Below, in pieces: positions 34,786 to 44,805 of a stretch of DNA of 64,000 nucleotides. A model generated the notes under the pieces. The model was not told the origin of the DNA, made no database searches, and saw only the letters and a list, made by a program, of their open reading frames with translations. Source of the DNA: Ramlibacter tataouinensis (GTDB taxonomy: Bacteria > Pseudomonadota > Gammaproteobacteria > Burkholderiales > Burkholderiaceae_C); the NCBI RefSeq assembly GCF_027941915.1, contig NZ_CP116009.1, positions 2,232,001-2,296,000 of the forward strand, given 5' to 3'. A program made the position numbers and the translations under genes. Position 1 is the first letter of the stretch, and the number at the start of each line of letters is the position of its first letter.

Positions 34786-35760
34786 ATGAAAGTCTGCATC
34801 TACGGCGCCGGCGCCATCGGCGGCTGGATCGGCACCCGGCTGGCGCAGGCCGGCTGCGAGGTCAGCGTGGTGGCGCGTGGAGCCACGCTCGACGCCCTGC
34901 AGCTGCACGGCCTGAGGCTGCAGGAAAAGGGCGAAACCGTGTCGGTGCCGGTGCGCTCCAGCGCCTCGCCGGCCGAGCTGGGCGTGCAGGACCTGGTGGT
35001 GGTGGCCGTCAAGGCGCCGGCGCTGGGCGACGTCGCGGCGGCCATCGGCCCGCTGATCGGCCCGCACACCCTCGTCCTCACGGCGATGAACGGCGTGCCC
35101 TGGTGGTTCTTCGAGGGCTTCGGCGGCCGCTACGCCGGCACCCGGCTGAAGGCGGTGGACCCGCAGGGGCGCATCGCGCAGGCGATCCCGGCGCGCCACG
35201 TCATCGGCTGCGTGGTGCACGCCAGCTGCTCGGTGCCCGCGCCCGGGCTGGTGCAGCACCACTCGGGCCACCGGCTGATCATCGGCGAGCCCGCCGGCGG
35301 CCGGACGGAGCGCCTCGGCGAACTGGCCAGGCTGCTGGAAGGCGCCGGCTTCGAGGTCGAGGTCTCGCCGCAGATCCAGAAGGACACCTGGTACAAGCTG
35401 TGGGGCAACATGACCGTGAATCCGGTCTGTGCCTTCACCCGTGCCACCACCGACGCGGTGCTGGACGACCCGCTGGTGCGCGGCTTCATCTCCAGCGTGA
35501 TGCTGGAGGCGCGCGAGATCGGCGCGCGCATCGGCACCCCGATCGACCAGCTGCCGGAAGACCGCCACCAGGTCACGCGCAAGCTGGGCCGCTTCAAGCC
35601 CTCGATGCTGCAGGACGTCGAGGCCGGCAAGCCGGTGGAGCTGGACGCGCTGGTCACCGTGGTCAAGGAACTGGGCGAATTGACCGGCGTGCCGACGCCG
35701 TACACCGACGTGCTGCTCGGGCTGGCGCGGCTGCACGGACGGGTGCACGGGCTCTATTAA
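34786..35760 (+). CDS. PanE/ApbA-type 2-dehydropantoate 2-reductase family
   Basis: This is a 324-residue NADP-dependent ketopantoate reductase-like enzyme. It has the dinucleotide-binding GAGAIGGWIG near residue 7, the catalytic Lys region (WYKLWGNMTVNPVCAF) and the Glu/Ser motif around PTPYTDVLLGLARL. It is longer than E. coli PanE. Its place at the end of the hpa operon, 13 bases after the aldolase gene, argues for reduction of a 2-oxo acid rather than pantothenate synthesis. The true substrate is unknown. Confidence 0.82.
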   Translation: MKVCIYGAGAIGGWIGTRLAQAGCEVSVVARGATLDALQLHGLRLQEKGETVSVPVRSSASPAELGVQDLVVVAVKAPALGDVAAAIGPLIGPHTLVLTAMNGVPWWFFEGFGGRYAGTRLKAVDPQGRIAQAIPARHVIGCVVHASCSVPAPGLVQHHSGHRLIIGEPAGGRTERLGELARLLEGAGFEVEVSPQIQKDTWYKLWGNMTVNPVCAFTRATTDAVLDDPLVRGFISSVMLEAREIGARIGTPIDQLPEDRHQVTRKLGRFKPSMLQDVEAGKPVELDALVTVVKELGELTGVPTPYTDVLLGLARLHGRVHGLY

Positions 35761-35769
35761 GCTCGGTGC

Positions 35770-36681
35770 ATGTCCGCCATCGCCGCCCCGCGCGCCCTCT
35801 CGGGCGCGGCCTTCGCCACCCTGCTGCTGATCGCCCTGATGATGGGCGCCAACCACGTGGCGGCGCGCATCGCCTTCAACCACGGCGCCGACGTCGCCAC
35901 CGCGGTGGTGGTCCGCAGCAGCGTGACGGCGCTGGTGATCGTCGCCATCCTGGCCTGGCAGCGGGTGCCGGTGCGTTTTTCCGCGCGCCACAAGCGCTTC
36001 CTGCCGGCGATCGGCCTGCTGGTGGGCGTGCAGAGCCTGTGCCTGTATTCGGCGGTGGCGCGGCTGCCGGTGGCGCTGGCGCTGCTGGCGTTCAACACCT
36101 ACCCGATCTGGACCGCGGTGTGGTCGGCGCTGGTCTATCGCCGCCCGCCCGAGCGGGCAACGCTGCTGGCCATGCCGGTGATCCTGTTCGGGCTGGCGCT
36201 GGCGCTGGACGTGTTCGGCGCCGCCTCCGGCCTGGGCGCGGCCGGCCAGTGGTCGCAGATCGGCGCCGGAGTGGCGTTCGCGCTGGCGGCGGCAGCCACC
36301 TTCGGGCTCGCGCTGGTGCTGACGCAGCACGAGGCCGGCGATGTCGATGGCCGCGTGCGCACCGCCACCACCATGGCGATGGCGGCGCTGGTGGCGCTGG
36401 CCACGGTGGGCCTGCAGGGCGGCTTCCACCTGCCGCAGGCGCCCGCCGGCTGGGGCGGGCTGGCGGCGCTCACCTTCCTCTACGGCACCGCCTTCACCAT
36501 CATGTTCACCGTGCTGCCGCGGCTGGGCGTGGTGGGCAACTCCGCCATCATGAACGTGGAACCCGTGTTCGCGCTGGTGCTCGGCTGGCTGATTCTGGGG
36601 CAGGCGATCTCGCCGGTCCAGGTGGTCGGCGCGCTGGTGGTGGTCGGCGCGGTGATGGCGCTGGGGATGCGCAAGCGCTAG
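35770..36681 (+). CDS. EamA/DMT-family transporter
   Basis: This 303-residue inner-membrane protein has about ten hydrophobic helices and two EamA repeats (first repeat at [20 protein letters not shown], second in the C-terminal half near [20 protein letters not shown]). It ends with an in-frame stop that shares CTAG with the alr stop. It follows the PanE-like gene by 9 bases and may export a metabolite or be unrelated to hpa. The substrate is unknown. Confidence 0.85.
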   Translation: MSAIAAPRALSGAAFATLLLIALMMGANHVAARIAFNHGADVATAVVVRSSVTALVIVAILAWQRVPVRFSARHKRFLPAIGLLVGVQSLCLYSAVARLPVALALLAFNTYPIWTAVWSALVYRRPPERATLLAMPVILFGLALALDVFGAASGLGAAGQWSQIGAGVAFALAAAATFGLALVLTQHEAGDVDGRVRTATTMAMAALVALATVGLQGGFHLPQAPAGWGGLAALTFLYGTAFTIMFTVLPRLGVVGNSAIMNVEPVFALVLGWLILGQAISPVQVVGALVVVGAVMALGMRKR

Positions 36682-37772
36682 CCGACGACCACCGGCACCC
36701 GCGGCGCGACGGCGCACATCAGCTCGTAGCCCAGGGTGCCGGCCGCCTGCGCGACCTCGTCGATCGGCAGCACGGCGCCGTTGGAAGCGCGGCCCCACAG
36801 CGTGACTTCGCTGCCGAAGCCGGCCTGCGGCAGCGGCGCCAGGTCGACCGCCAGCATGTCCATGCTGACCCGCCCGAGCAGCCGGGTGCGCACCCCGTCG
36901 ACCAGCACCGGCGTGCCGGTGCCGCAGTGGCGCGGATAACCGTCGGCGTAGCCGCAGGCCACCACGCCGACCCGCAGCGGCGCGTCGGCCACGAAGCGCG
37001 AGCCGTAACCCACCGTGTCGCCCGGCTGCAGCTGCTGCACGCCGATCACGCGGCTGGCCAGCGTCATCGTCGGCTGCAGCTCCCAGTGCGCGATGCCGTG
37101 TTCGGGGAAGTCCGGCGAGCTGCCGTAGACCGCGATGCCGGGACGGATCCAGTCGGCGCGCACCGCGGGATCCTGCGCGTGGCGCAGCGTGGCGGCGCTG
37201 TTGGCCAGCGAGCGCTCGCCCGGCAGGTCGCGCGTCGCCTCGGCGAACGTGCGCGCCTGGTGCGCGATGCCGCGTTCGGCGTCGGCATCGGAGAAGTGGG
37301 TGACGAAGGAGATCTCGTCGACCTGCGGCAGCGCGTTCAGCCGGGCCCAGGCGGCGCGGAACGACGCCGGCGCAAAGCCCAGCCGGTTCATGCCCGAATT
37401 GAGCTTGAGGAACACGCGGTGCGGCTGCTGGGTCTTGTGCGCGGCCAGCCAGTCGATCTGCTGCTCGCAATGCACCACGTGCCACAGCTGCAGGCGCGAG
37501 CACAGCTCCAGGTCGCGCGGCTCGAACACGCCTTCGAGCAGCAGGATCGGCCCGCGCCAGCCCAGTGCCCGCACGCGCTCGGCCTCCTGCAGGTCCAGCA
37601 GCGCGAAGCCGTCGGCGCCGCGCAGCGCGTCGTACACGCGCTCGATGCCGTGCCCGTAGGCATTGGCCTTGACCACCGCCCACACGCGCGCGTCGGGAGC
37701 GGCGCGCCGCACGCGCGCGAGGTTGTGCCGCAAGGCCGGGGCGTGGATGGTGGCGAGGATGGGACGGGGCAT
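36678..37772 (-). CDS. alr: alanine racemase
   Basis: This 364-residue PLP enzyme interconverts L- and D-Ala for peptidoglycan. The PLP Lys is K35 in [10 protein letters not shown], and the C-terminal domain has [18 protein letters not shown] and [14 protein letters not shown]. It converges on the EamA gene with overlapping stops at CTAG (36678-36681). It shares strand with radA. ATG at 37772. Confidence 0.95.
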   Translation of the reverse strand: MPRPILATIHAPALRHNLARVRRAAPDARVWAVVKANAYGHGIERVYDALRGADGFALLDLQEAERVRALGWRGPILLLEGVFEPRDLELCSRLQLWHVVHCEQQIDWLAAHKTQQPHRVFLKLNSGMNRLGFAPASFRAAWARLNALPQVDEISFVTHFSDADAERGIAHQARTFAEATRDLPGERSLANSAATLRHAQDPAVRADWIRPGIAVYGSSPDFPEHGIAHWELQPTMTLASRVIGVQQLQPGDTVGYGSRFVADAPLRVGVVACGYADGYPRHCGTGTPVLVDGVRTRLLGRVSMDMLAVDLAPLPQAGFGSEVTLWGRASNGAVLPIDEVAQAAGTLGYELMCAVAPRVPVVVG

Positions 37773-37894
37773 CGCGGCGGCTGCGCAAACGCTACGGAAG
37801 CGCGGATTTTGTCATTACCCCGCGTGATATAACCCTGCGTCGTTCGCAAGACCGCTTTCCCCCAGGCCCGCTCACGGCCGCAGAGCCCAATCGA

Positions 37895-39184
37895 ATGAAG
37901 CGCGGCTTCTACACCATCATGGCGGCGCAGTTCTTCTCGTCGCTGGCGGACAACGCGTTGTTCGTCGCCGCGGTGGAACTGCTCAAGACCGAAGGCGCCG
38001 CCGAATGGCAGCGGGCGGCGCTGGTGCCGATGTTCGCGCTGTTCTACGTGGTGCTGGCGCCCTTCGTCGGCGCCTTCGCCGACGCCCAGCCCAAGGGCCG
38101 GGTCATGTTCATCAGCAATGCGATCAAGATCGTCGGCTGCCTGATGATGCTGTTCGGCACCCACCCGCTGCTGTCGTACGCCATCGTGGGGCTGGGCGCC
38201 GCCGCCTACTCGCCGGCCAAGTACGGCATCCTCACCGAGCTGCTGCCGCCTTCGCAACTGGTCAAGGCCAACGGCTGGATCGAGGGCCTGACCATCGCCT
38301 CCATCATCCTGGGCATCCTGCTGGGCGGCCAGCTGGTGGGGCACGCCATTGCCAGCCGCCTGCTGACGCTGGACTTCCCGGTGATCGACACCGGCATCGA
38401 CAGCGGCCCGGAAGCGGCGATCTTCGTGCTGATCTTCGTCTACGTGATCGCCGCCTGGTTCAACCTGCGCATTCCGCACACCGGCGTGGAGATGCGGCCG
38501 ATGCCGCGCAATTCGCTGGAGCTGGTGCCGGACTTCTGGCACTGCAACGCGCGCCTGTGGCGCGACAAGCTGGGCCAGATCTCGCTGGCCACCACCACCC
38601 TGTTCTGGGGCGTGTCGGGCAACCTGCGCTACATCATCCTGGCCTGGAGCGCCGCCGCCCTGGGCTACAGCACCACCCAGGCCTCCACCCTGAGCGGCGT
38701 GGTGGCGCTGGGCACCGCCGTGGGCGCGGTGGTCGCGTCCATGCGCATGCGGCTGGACTCGGCCACCAGCGTGATGCCGCTGGGCATCGCCATGGGCGTG
38801 CTGGTGATCCTGATGAACTACATCGACAACGTCTGGGTGGCTGCGCCGTTCCTGATCCTGCTGGGCGGGCTGGGCGGCTTCCTTGTGGTGCCGATGAATG
38901 CGCTCTTGCAGCACCGCGGCCACAACCTGATGGGAGCCGGCCGCTCGATCGCGGTGCAGAACTTCAACGAGCAAGCCTGCATCCTGGGGCTGGGCGCGTT
39001 CTACAGCCTGTCGGCCGGCCTCGGCCTGTCGGCCTTCGGCGCGATCACGGTGTTCGGCATCGTGGTGGCCGGCATCATGTGGCTGATCCAGCGCTGGCAT
39101 GCCTCGAACCTGCGCCACCACAAGGAAGAAGTCGACAAGCTGCTGATGATCGCGCGGCACGACAACCCCGATGGCGGGCATTGA
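37895..39184 (+). CDS. lplT: lysophospholipid transporter LplT
   Basis: This 429-residue MFS-like flippase moves lysophospholipids from the periplasm to the cytoplasmic face for reacylation. It opens MKRGFYTIMAAQFFSSLADNA, with YSPAKYGILTELLPPSQLV and FLVVPMNALLQHRGH as hallmarks. It diverges from alr, as is common in Burkholderiales. Its last 14 bases overlap the next EamA gene. No acyltransferase fusion (Aas) is present. Confidence 0.93.
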   Translation: MKRGFYTIMAAQFFSSLADNALFVAAVELLKTEGAAEWQRAALVPMFALFYVVLAPFVGAFADAQPKGRVMFISNAIKIVGCLMMLFGTHPLLSYAIVGLGAAAYSPAKYGILTELLPPSQLVKANGWIEGLTIASIILGILLGGQLVGHAIASRLLTLDFPVIDTGIDSGPEAAIFVLIFVYVIAAWFNLRIPHTGVEMRPMPRNSLELVPDFWHCNARLWRDKLGQISLATTTLFWGVSGNLRYIILAWSAAALGYSTTQASTLSGVVALGTAVGAVVASMRMRLDSATSVMPLGIAMGVLVILMNYIDNVWVAAPFLILLGGLGGFLVVPMNALLQHRGHNLMGAGRSIAVQNFNEQACILGLGAFYSLSAGLGLSAFGAITVFGIVVAGIMWLIQRWHASNLRHHKEEVDKLLMIARHDNPDGGH

Positions 39185-40088
39185 CGGCGGCCGCCAGCTG
39201 GCGGTGCTGGCGCTGATGGTCAACGCCTTCGTCTGGGGCGTCTCCTGGTGGCCGCTGCGCGAGCTGCAGTCGCACGGCCTGCACCCGCTGTGGGCCACCG
39301 CCGGCGTCTACCTGGCGGCACTGGCGCTGCTGGCCGTGCTGCAGCCGCGCGCCTGGCGCGGCTTGGCCGGGCACCCCGAGCTGCTGGTGCTGATGGCCGC
39401 CGCCGGCCTGACCAACGTCGGCTTCAACTGGGCGGTGACGGTGGGCGACGTGGTCCGGGTGGTGCTGCTGTTCTACCTGATGCCGGCCTGGAGCGTGCTG
39501 CTGGCCTGGCCGCTGCTGGGCGAGCGCCCCACCCCGGCGGCGCTGCTGCGGCTGGCGCTGGCGCTGGCCGGCGTGCTGGTCATCCTGAAGACGCCCGAGA
39601 CCCCCTGGCCGCTGCCGGAATCGCTGGCCGACGGGCTGGCCCTGCTGGGCGGCTTCAGCTTCGCGCTGACCAACATCCTGCTGCGCCGGCTGCACCGCAC
39701 GCCGCCGGCCACCCGGGTCGTCGCCATGTTCCTCGGCGGCACGATCGCGGCGACCGCGGTCGGCACGCTGGCGATGGGGCAGGGGCTGGTGCCGGCGCCG
39801 GTGGCCTTGCCGTCGGGGGCGCTGCTGGTCGCCGGCCTGCTGGGCCTGGCTTTCCTGCTGGGCAACTCGGCGCTGCAGTACGGCGCGGCCCGGCTGGCCG
39901 CCCAGACCACCGCGCTGGTGATGCTGTCCGAGGTGCTCTTCGCCAGCGTGTCGTCGGTGCTGGCCGGCGCCGCCCAGTTGAGCGAGCGCACCTGGGTCGG
40001 CGGCGCGCTGGTGGTCGCGGCGGCGGCATGGTCGGCCTGCGCCGCGCCCGGCGAGGATCGCGCCGGCGCCGCACAATCGGCGGCTTGA
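39171..40088 (+). CDS. EamA/DMT-family transporter
   Basis: This is a 305-residue membrane protein with ten predicted helices and EamA repeats (FVWGVSWWPLRELQSHGL; DVVRVVLLFYLMPAWSVLLAW; SSVLAGAAQLSERTW). Start ATG 39171 lies 14 bases inside lplT, suggesting translational coupling. Drug/metabolite exporter family; substrate unknown. Confidence 0.86.
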   Translation: MAGIDGGRQLAVLALMVNAFVWGVSWWPLRELQSHGLHPLWATAGVYLAALALLAVLQPRAWRGLAGHPELLVLMAAAGLTNVGFNWAVTVGDVVRVVLLFYLMPAWSVLLAWPLLGERPTPAALLRLALALAGVLVILKTPETPWPLPESLADGLALLGGFSFALTNILLRRLHRTPPATRVVAMFLGGTIAATAVGTLAMGQGLVPAPVALPSGALLVAGLLGLAFLLGNSALQYGAARLAAQTTALVMLSEVLFASVSSVLAGAAQLSERTWVGGALVVAAAAWSACAAPGEDRAGAAQSAA

Positions 40089-40149
40089 GCGCTGTCCGGG
40101 GCCGGCCGAAGGCGCTTCCACCGGAGTGCGCAGCACGGAGGTATTCCCA

Positions 40150-40635
<486 letters not shown>

Positions 40636-41893
40636 GCCCGAACAGCGGGCGCAGGCGGTCGCTGCGCCGGATCAGGGCGGTCAGCGCCCAGCAGCCGCCC
40701 ACCGTCGCCAGCAGCAGGGCGGCCGGCTCCAGCACCGGCCCGAGCGCCAGCGGCGCCAGCCAGACGGCGGCGGCGATGATCAGCGTCTGGTGCAGCACGT
40801 ACCACGGGTAGACCGACTCGTTGGCCCAGCGCAGCCAGCGCCAGGGGCGGTTGAGCGCATGGTGGGCCCAGCCCAGGATCGCCAGGATGGCGCTCCAAAG
40901 GTACAGGTCGGCCAGCAGGCGCAGCCCCAGGCGGGCGATGCCGTCCACCGGCGCGGCCGCGCGCAGCGGCAGGTAGAGCACCAGCAGCAGCAGCGCCAGA
41001 CCGGCCGCCCGCCCGCGCCAGCGTCGCAGCTCGGCCCACAAGCCGGCATCCAGCCCGATCCACCAGCCGTAGAGGAAGAGCGTGCCGTACACGGCGTGCA
41101 GCCAGCCATCGCCGACCAGGTCGTGGGTCGGCGGGAACTGCGGCCACAGCAGCAGCGAGTAGGTCATCAGCGGCAGCACCGGCAGCAGCAGGCGCGCCCC
41201 GCGCAGGCCGGTGAAGGCCGCCCGCAGCCGGCGCCCGGCGGCCGATTCGAGCAGCGGCAGGGCCAGCACCCACAGCGCGGTGTACAGCCACAGGTAGGGC
41301 AGGTACCACAGGTGGTTCCAGGTCACGCCCACGTGGGCGCCGTCGAAGGCACCGGCCGGCCAGGGTCCGCCCGTGTAGTAGCGCAGGAGGAAGTCGCCGA
41401 AGCCGGGAGCGACCAGGCCGTTGGCGACGCCCTGCGCATAGGGCTGGTAGGGCACCACCACCACCATGCCGAAGGCCAGCGGCAGCAGCAGGCGCCAACT
41501 TCGCTGGCGCAGCAGCGCCCAGCGCGAGCCGCCGCGCCACAGCAGCGCCAGGGCCATGCCGGAGATGAGGAACACCAGGTCCATCCGCCACAGGTTGAGC
41601 GCCCGCATCGGCGCCGGCAGCCAGCCAGCCGCGTGCGGGCTCTTGAGGTGCCAGTCCCAGCCGGCCACGTAGTACATGGCCACGTGGTAGAGGATGACCA
41701 GCGCGAAGGCCAGTGCCCGCAGCGCGTCGATGTCGTGTCGTCGTTCCATGTTTGTTCGCAACTCCTGATCGGCCGCGATGGTGCGGGCGCAGGGACTTGC
41801 GCCAGCCGGGTTTGGGACGATCCGCGGGCGGGCTGGGACGAGCGGCGGCCGGCCGGGACGAAAAATCGATGGCTGGACCTAGACTCGCGCCCC

Positions 41894-42808
41894 ATGCCCG
41901 ACGCCCTCACCCCCTGGCTGACCCGCTACCGGCGCCACGAACGCGCCGCCGACATCGGCTTCTGGGTCGTCGTGATGGCCGCCCAGCTGGTCTTCAACAC
42001 CGCCGTGAGCTGGTTCGATCTGCGCCGCTTCGACCCCGGCCAGCCGGTGTGGGAGCCGCTGCTGTGGGAGCTGACCAGCGTTCCGGTGGTGGGCGCGCTG
42101 ATCCCGGCGATCGTCTGGTGGGAGCGCCGCCATCCGCTGCGGCTCGACACCCTGCCGGGCAGCCTGGGCTGGCACCTGACCGGCGCCGTCGGATTCACCG
42201 TGCTGCACGTGCTGGCCATGGTCGCGCTGCGCTGGGCCGCCTACGGCGCCCTGGGGTTGGGCTACCGGGTGTCCAGCTGGCCGGGCGTGCTCGGCTACGA
42301 ATTCCTGAAGGACGTGCGCAGCTACGGCGCGATCCTGCTGGCCATCCTGGGCTGGCGCTTCCTGCTGCTGCGTGCCCAGGGCGAGGCGCGCGTGCTGGAT
42401 CCGCCCGAGCCGCCGGCCGGCGAGTCCGCGCCGGGGCCGGACGCGCCGGCGCCCGTCGTGTCGCCGCCGGCCCCGGTCCGGCCCGAGCGCTTCCTGGTGC
42501 GCAAGCTGCGCAAGGAGTTCCTGGTCGCCGCCGCCGAGATCGACTGGCTGCAGGCCCAAGGCAACTACCTTGGCCTGCGGGTCAACGGCCACGACTACCT
42601 GCTGCGCTCGACGCTGGCCGACTTCCTGCAGCAGCTGGATCCGGCCCGGTTCGCGCGGGTGCACCGCAGCTGGGCGGTCAACCTGGACCGGATCGCCGAG
42701 ATCGAGCCGCTGGAGGCCGGCGACGCCCGCCTGAAGATGAAGGACGGCAGCCAGGTCCCGTGCAGCCGGCGCTACCGCGACGCTCTGGCCGCGGCGGCCG
42801 GGGGTTGA
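41894..42808 (+). CDS. membrane-bound LytTR regulator
   Basis: This is a 304-residue protein with about four N-terminal transmembrane helices (about residues 20-160) and a C-terminal LytTR DNA-binding domain (about 205-300). The LytTR core is seen in KEFLVAAAEIDWLQAQGNYL, FARVHRSWAVNLDRIAEIEP and the CSRRYRDAL end. No receiver domain is present; a Pro-rich linker (about 175-200) joins the parts. The architecture suggests a one-component membrane regulator. It diverges from the acyltransferase and precedes the CPBP protease by 20 bases. Confidence 0.85.
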   Translation: MPDALTPWLTRYRRHERAADIGFWVVVMAAQLVFNTAVSWFDLRRFDPGQPVWEPLLWELTSVPVVGALIPAIVWWERRHPLRLDTLPGSLGWHLTGAVGFTVLHVLAMVALRWAAYGALGLGYRVSSWPGVLGYEFLKDVRSYGAILLAILGWRFLLLRAQGEARVLDPPEPPAGESAPGPDAPAPVVSPPAPVRPERFLVRKLRKEFLVAAAEIDWLQAQGNYLGLRVNGHDYLLRSTLADFLQQLDPARFARVHRSWAVNLDRIAEIEPLEAGDARLKMKDGSQVPCSRRYRDALAAAAGG

Positions 42809-42828
42809 GGGCCGTGCCACAGTCGGGC

Positions 42829-43587
42829 ATGGCACCCGTCTCTCGCCGGCCCTCGTTCGCGCGCCGCTTCGGCGCGGTCTTCGGCCTCGGCCTGCTGGGC
42901 GTCGCCGCGCTGGCGACCCACCTCGCGCCGCGGTTGCCGGCCATGCCCCTGCCCGAGTCGCTGGCCGGGCTGCCGTCGGCGGCGATCCTGGCCTTGTCGC
43001 TGCTCAACCCGCTGATCCTGCTGCTGCTCGCCAGCCTGGCGGGCGCGGCGGTGGCGCACCGCACCGGCCTGCACAGCGCGGCCGCGGGCACCACCCGCTG
43101 GCCGGCCGCGCGCCAGTGGACCGCGGCCCTGGCCAGCGGCGTGGCGTTGGGGCTGCTGATCGCGGCCGTGGATGCCGCCTGGGCCCGGGCGGTGCAAGTT
43201 CCCTGGATCCCCGCGGGCGGACCGCAGGCGGCCGGCGCCGGACCCTTGCTGCTGGGCGTGTTCTACGGCGGCCTCGCCGAAGAAGTGCTGATGCGCTGGG
43301 GCCTGATGGCGCTGGCGGCCTGGGCGCTGCAGCGCTGGCTGGGGCGCGGTCCGGCGCTGGCGGTCGCCGCCGTTTTCGCTGCGCTCGCCTTTGCCGCCGG
43401 CCACCTGCCGGCGCTGCTGGCCGCGCAGCAGGAACTCACCGGAGCGCTGGTGGCGCGCACATTGGCGCTGAACGCAACCGCCGGCCTGCTGTACGGCTGG
43501 TGGTTCGGGCGACATTCGCTGGAAGCGGCCATGGCGGCGCACGCCGCCACCCACCTCGGCTTCTGGCTGGCCGCCTCAGCCCTGTAG
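42829..43587 (+). CDS. CPBP-family intramembrane metalloprotease
   Basis: This is a 252-residue inner-membrane protein with the CPBP/Abi motifs: EEVLMRWG (EExxxR type), FAAGHLPAL (second His) and the C-terminal HAATHLGFW. These families cleave or process membrane proteins. Start ATG 42829; a GTG at 42814 is also possible. It is 20 bases downstream of the LytTR gene, so they may be coupled, for instance through proteolysis of the regulator. It converges on glcF with a 12-base overlap. No substrate known. Confidence 0.83.
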   Translation: MAPVSRRPSFARRFGAVFGLGLLGVAALATHLAPRLPAMPLPESLAGLPSAAILALSLLNPLILLLLASLAGAAVAHRTGLHSAAAGTTRWPAARQWTAALASGVALGLLIAAVDAAWARAVQVPWIPAGGPQAAGAGPLLLGVFYGGLAEEVLMRWGLMALAAWALQRWLGRGPALAVAAVFAALAFAAGHLPALLAAQQELTGALVARTLALNATAGLLYGWWFGRHSLEAAMAAHAATHLGFWLAASAL

Positions 43588-44802
43588 GGACTCGTCCAGC
43601 ACTTCCACCCAGTGCCGCACCGGCACGCCGGTGCCGCTTTGCAGGTGGGTGATGCAGCCGATGTTGGCGGAGATCACCGCCTGCGGCTGCAGGGCGCCCA
43701 GGTGGCCCAGCTTGCGGTCGCGCAACTGGCGCGACAGCCCGGGCTGCAACACCGAGTAGGTGCCGGCCGAGCCGCAGCACAGGTGCGACTCGTCCAGCGG
43801 CAAGCGCACGTCGAAGCCCAGTTGGCGCAGCCCGGCCTCGACCCCGCCGCGCAACTGCTGGCCGTGCTGCAGCGTGCACGGCGGGTGGTAGGCCAGCACG
43901 CCCTGCGGCGCCCGCACCCGGCCCTGCAAGGCCGGCACCAGCTCGGGCAGCAGCTCGCTGAGGTCGCGCGTGAGCTCGCCGATGCGCCGGGCCTTGTCGG
44001 CGTAGGCGACGTCGTGCCGCAGGTGGTGGCCGTACTCGCGCACCGTCACGCCGCAGCCGGAGGCGTTCATCACGATCGCCTCGACCTCGCCGCGTTGCAC
44101 GTACGGCCACCAGGCATCGACGTTGCGGCGCATCTGCGCCAGCCCGCCGGCCTGGTCGTTCAGGTGGAACTTGACGGCGCCACAGCAGCCGGCCTCGGCC
44201 GCCACCAGCGACTGGATGCCGGCGGCATCCAGCACCCGCGCCGTCGCGCTGTCGATGTTGGGCACCATCGAGGGCTGCACGCAGCCGGCCAGCAGCAGCA
44301 CCTTGCGCGCATGGCTGCGCGTGGGCCAGGCGCCGGCCGGCCGCGGCGCCGGCACCTTGGCCTTGAGCGCGGCGGGCAGCAGGCCGCGCACCGCCTGCCC
44401 CAGCTTCATCGCCGGCCCGAACGCCGGCGACGGCAAGCCTTCCTTCAGCGCCCAGCGCAGCGCCTTGTCGGCGCCCTGGCGCGGCACCTTCTCCTCGACG
44501 ATGCGCCGGCCGATGTCGACCAGGTGGCCGTACTGCACGCCGCTCGGGCAGGTGCTTTCGCAGTTGCGGCAGGTCAGGCAGCGGTCCAGGTGCAGCCGGG
44601 TCTTTTCCGTTGGCTGTTCGCCCTCCAGCACCTGCTTGATCAGGTAGATGCGGCCGCGCGGCCCATCCAGTTCATCGCCGAGCAACTGGTAGGTCGGGCA
44701 GGTCGCGGTGCAGAAGCCGCAATGCACGCACTTGCGCAGGATGGCTTCGGCTTCGGCGCCCTCGGGCGAGCCGGCGAACTCGGGGGACAGCTGGGTCTGC
44801 AC
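43576..44802 (-). CDS. glcF: glycolate oxidase Fe-S subunit
   Basis: This 408-residue protein passes electrons from the flavin subunits to the quinone pool. It has two [4Fe-4S] motifs (CVHCGFCTATCP at residues 26-37; CLTCRNCESTCP about 75-86) and two intact CCG domains (LLAGCVQPS, GCCGAVK; YHPPCTLQH, LCCGSAG). The start is GTG at 44802, 3 bases after glcE. No glcD is found in the window. Confidence 0.93.
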   Translation of the reverse strand: MQTQLSPEFAGSPEGAEAEAILRKCVHCGFCTATCPTYQLLGDELDGPRGRIYLIKQVLEGEQPTEKTRLHLDRCLTCRNCESTCPSGVQYGHLVDIGRRIVEEKVPRQGADKALRWALKEGLPSPAFGPAMKLGQAVRGLLPAALKAKVPAPRPAGAWPTRSHARKVLLLAGCVQPSMVPNIDSATARVLDAAGIQSLVAAEAGCCGAVKFHLNDQAGGLAQMRRNVDAWWPYVQRGEVEAIVMNASGCGVTVREYGHHLRHDVAYADKARRIGELTRDLSELLPELVPALQGRVRAPQGVLAYHPPCTLQHGQQLRGGVEAGLRQLGFDVRLPLDESHLCCGSAGTYSVLQPGLSRQLRDRKLGHLGALQPQAVISANIGCITHLQSGTGVPVRHWVEVLDESLQG

Positions 44803-44805
44803 GGC

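Noticed and set aside
34561..37788. 1075-codon minus-strand open frame across the aldolase, PanE-like, EamA and alr genes
   Set aside because: Arg/Ala-rich shadow typical of high-GC DNA; recognisable genes occupy other frames throughout.
37809..37833. TTGTCA / TATAAC as a sigma-70 promoter for lplT
   Set aside because: The spacer is only 13 bases, too short for a standard promoter.
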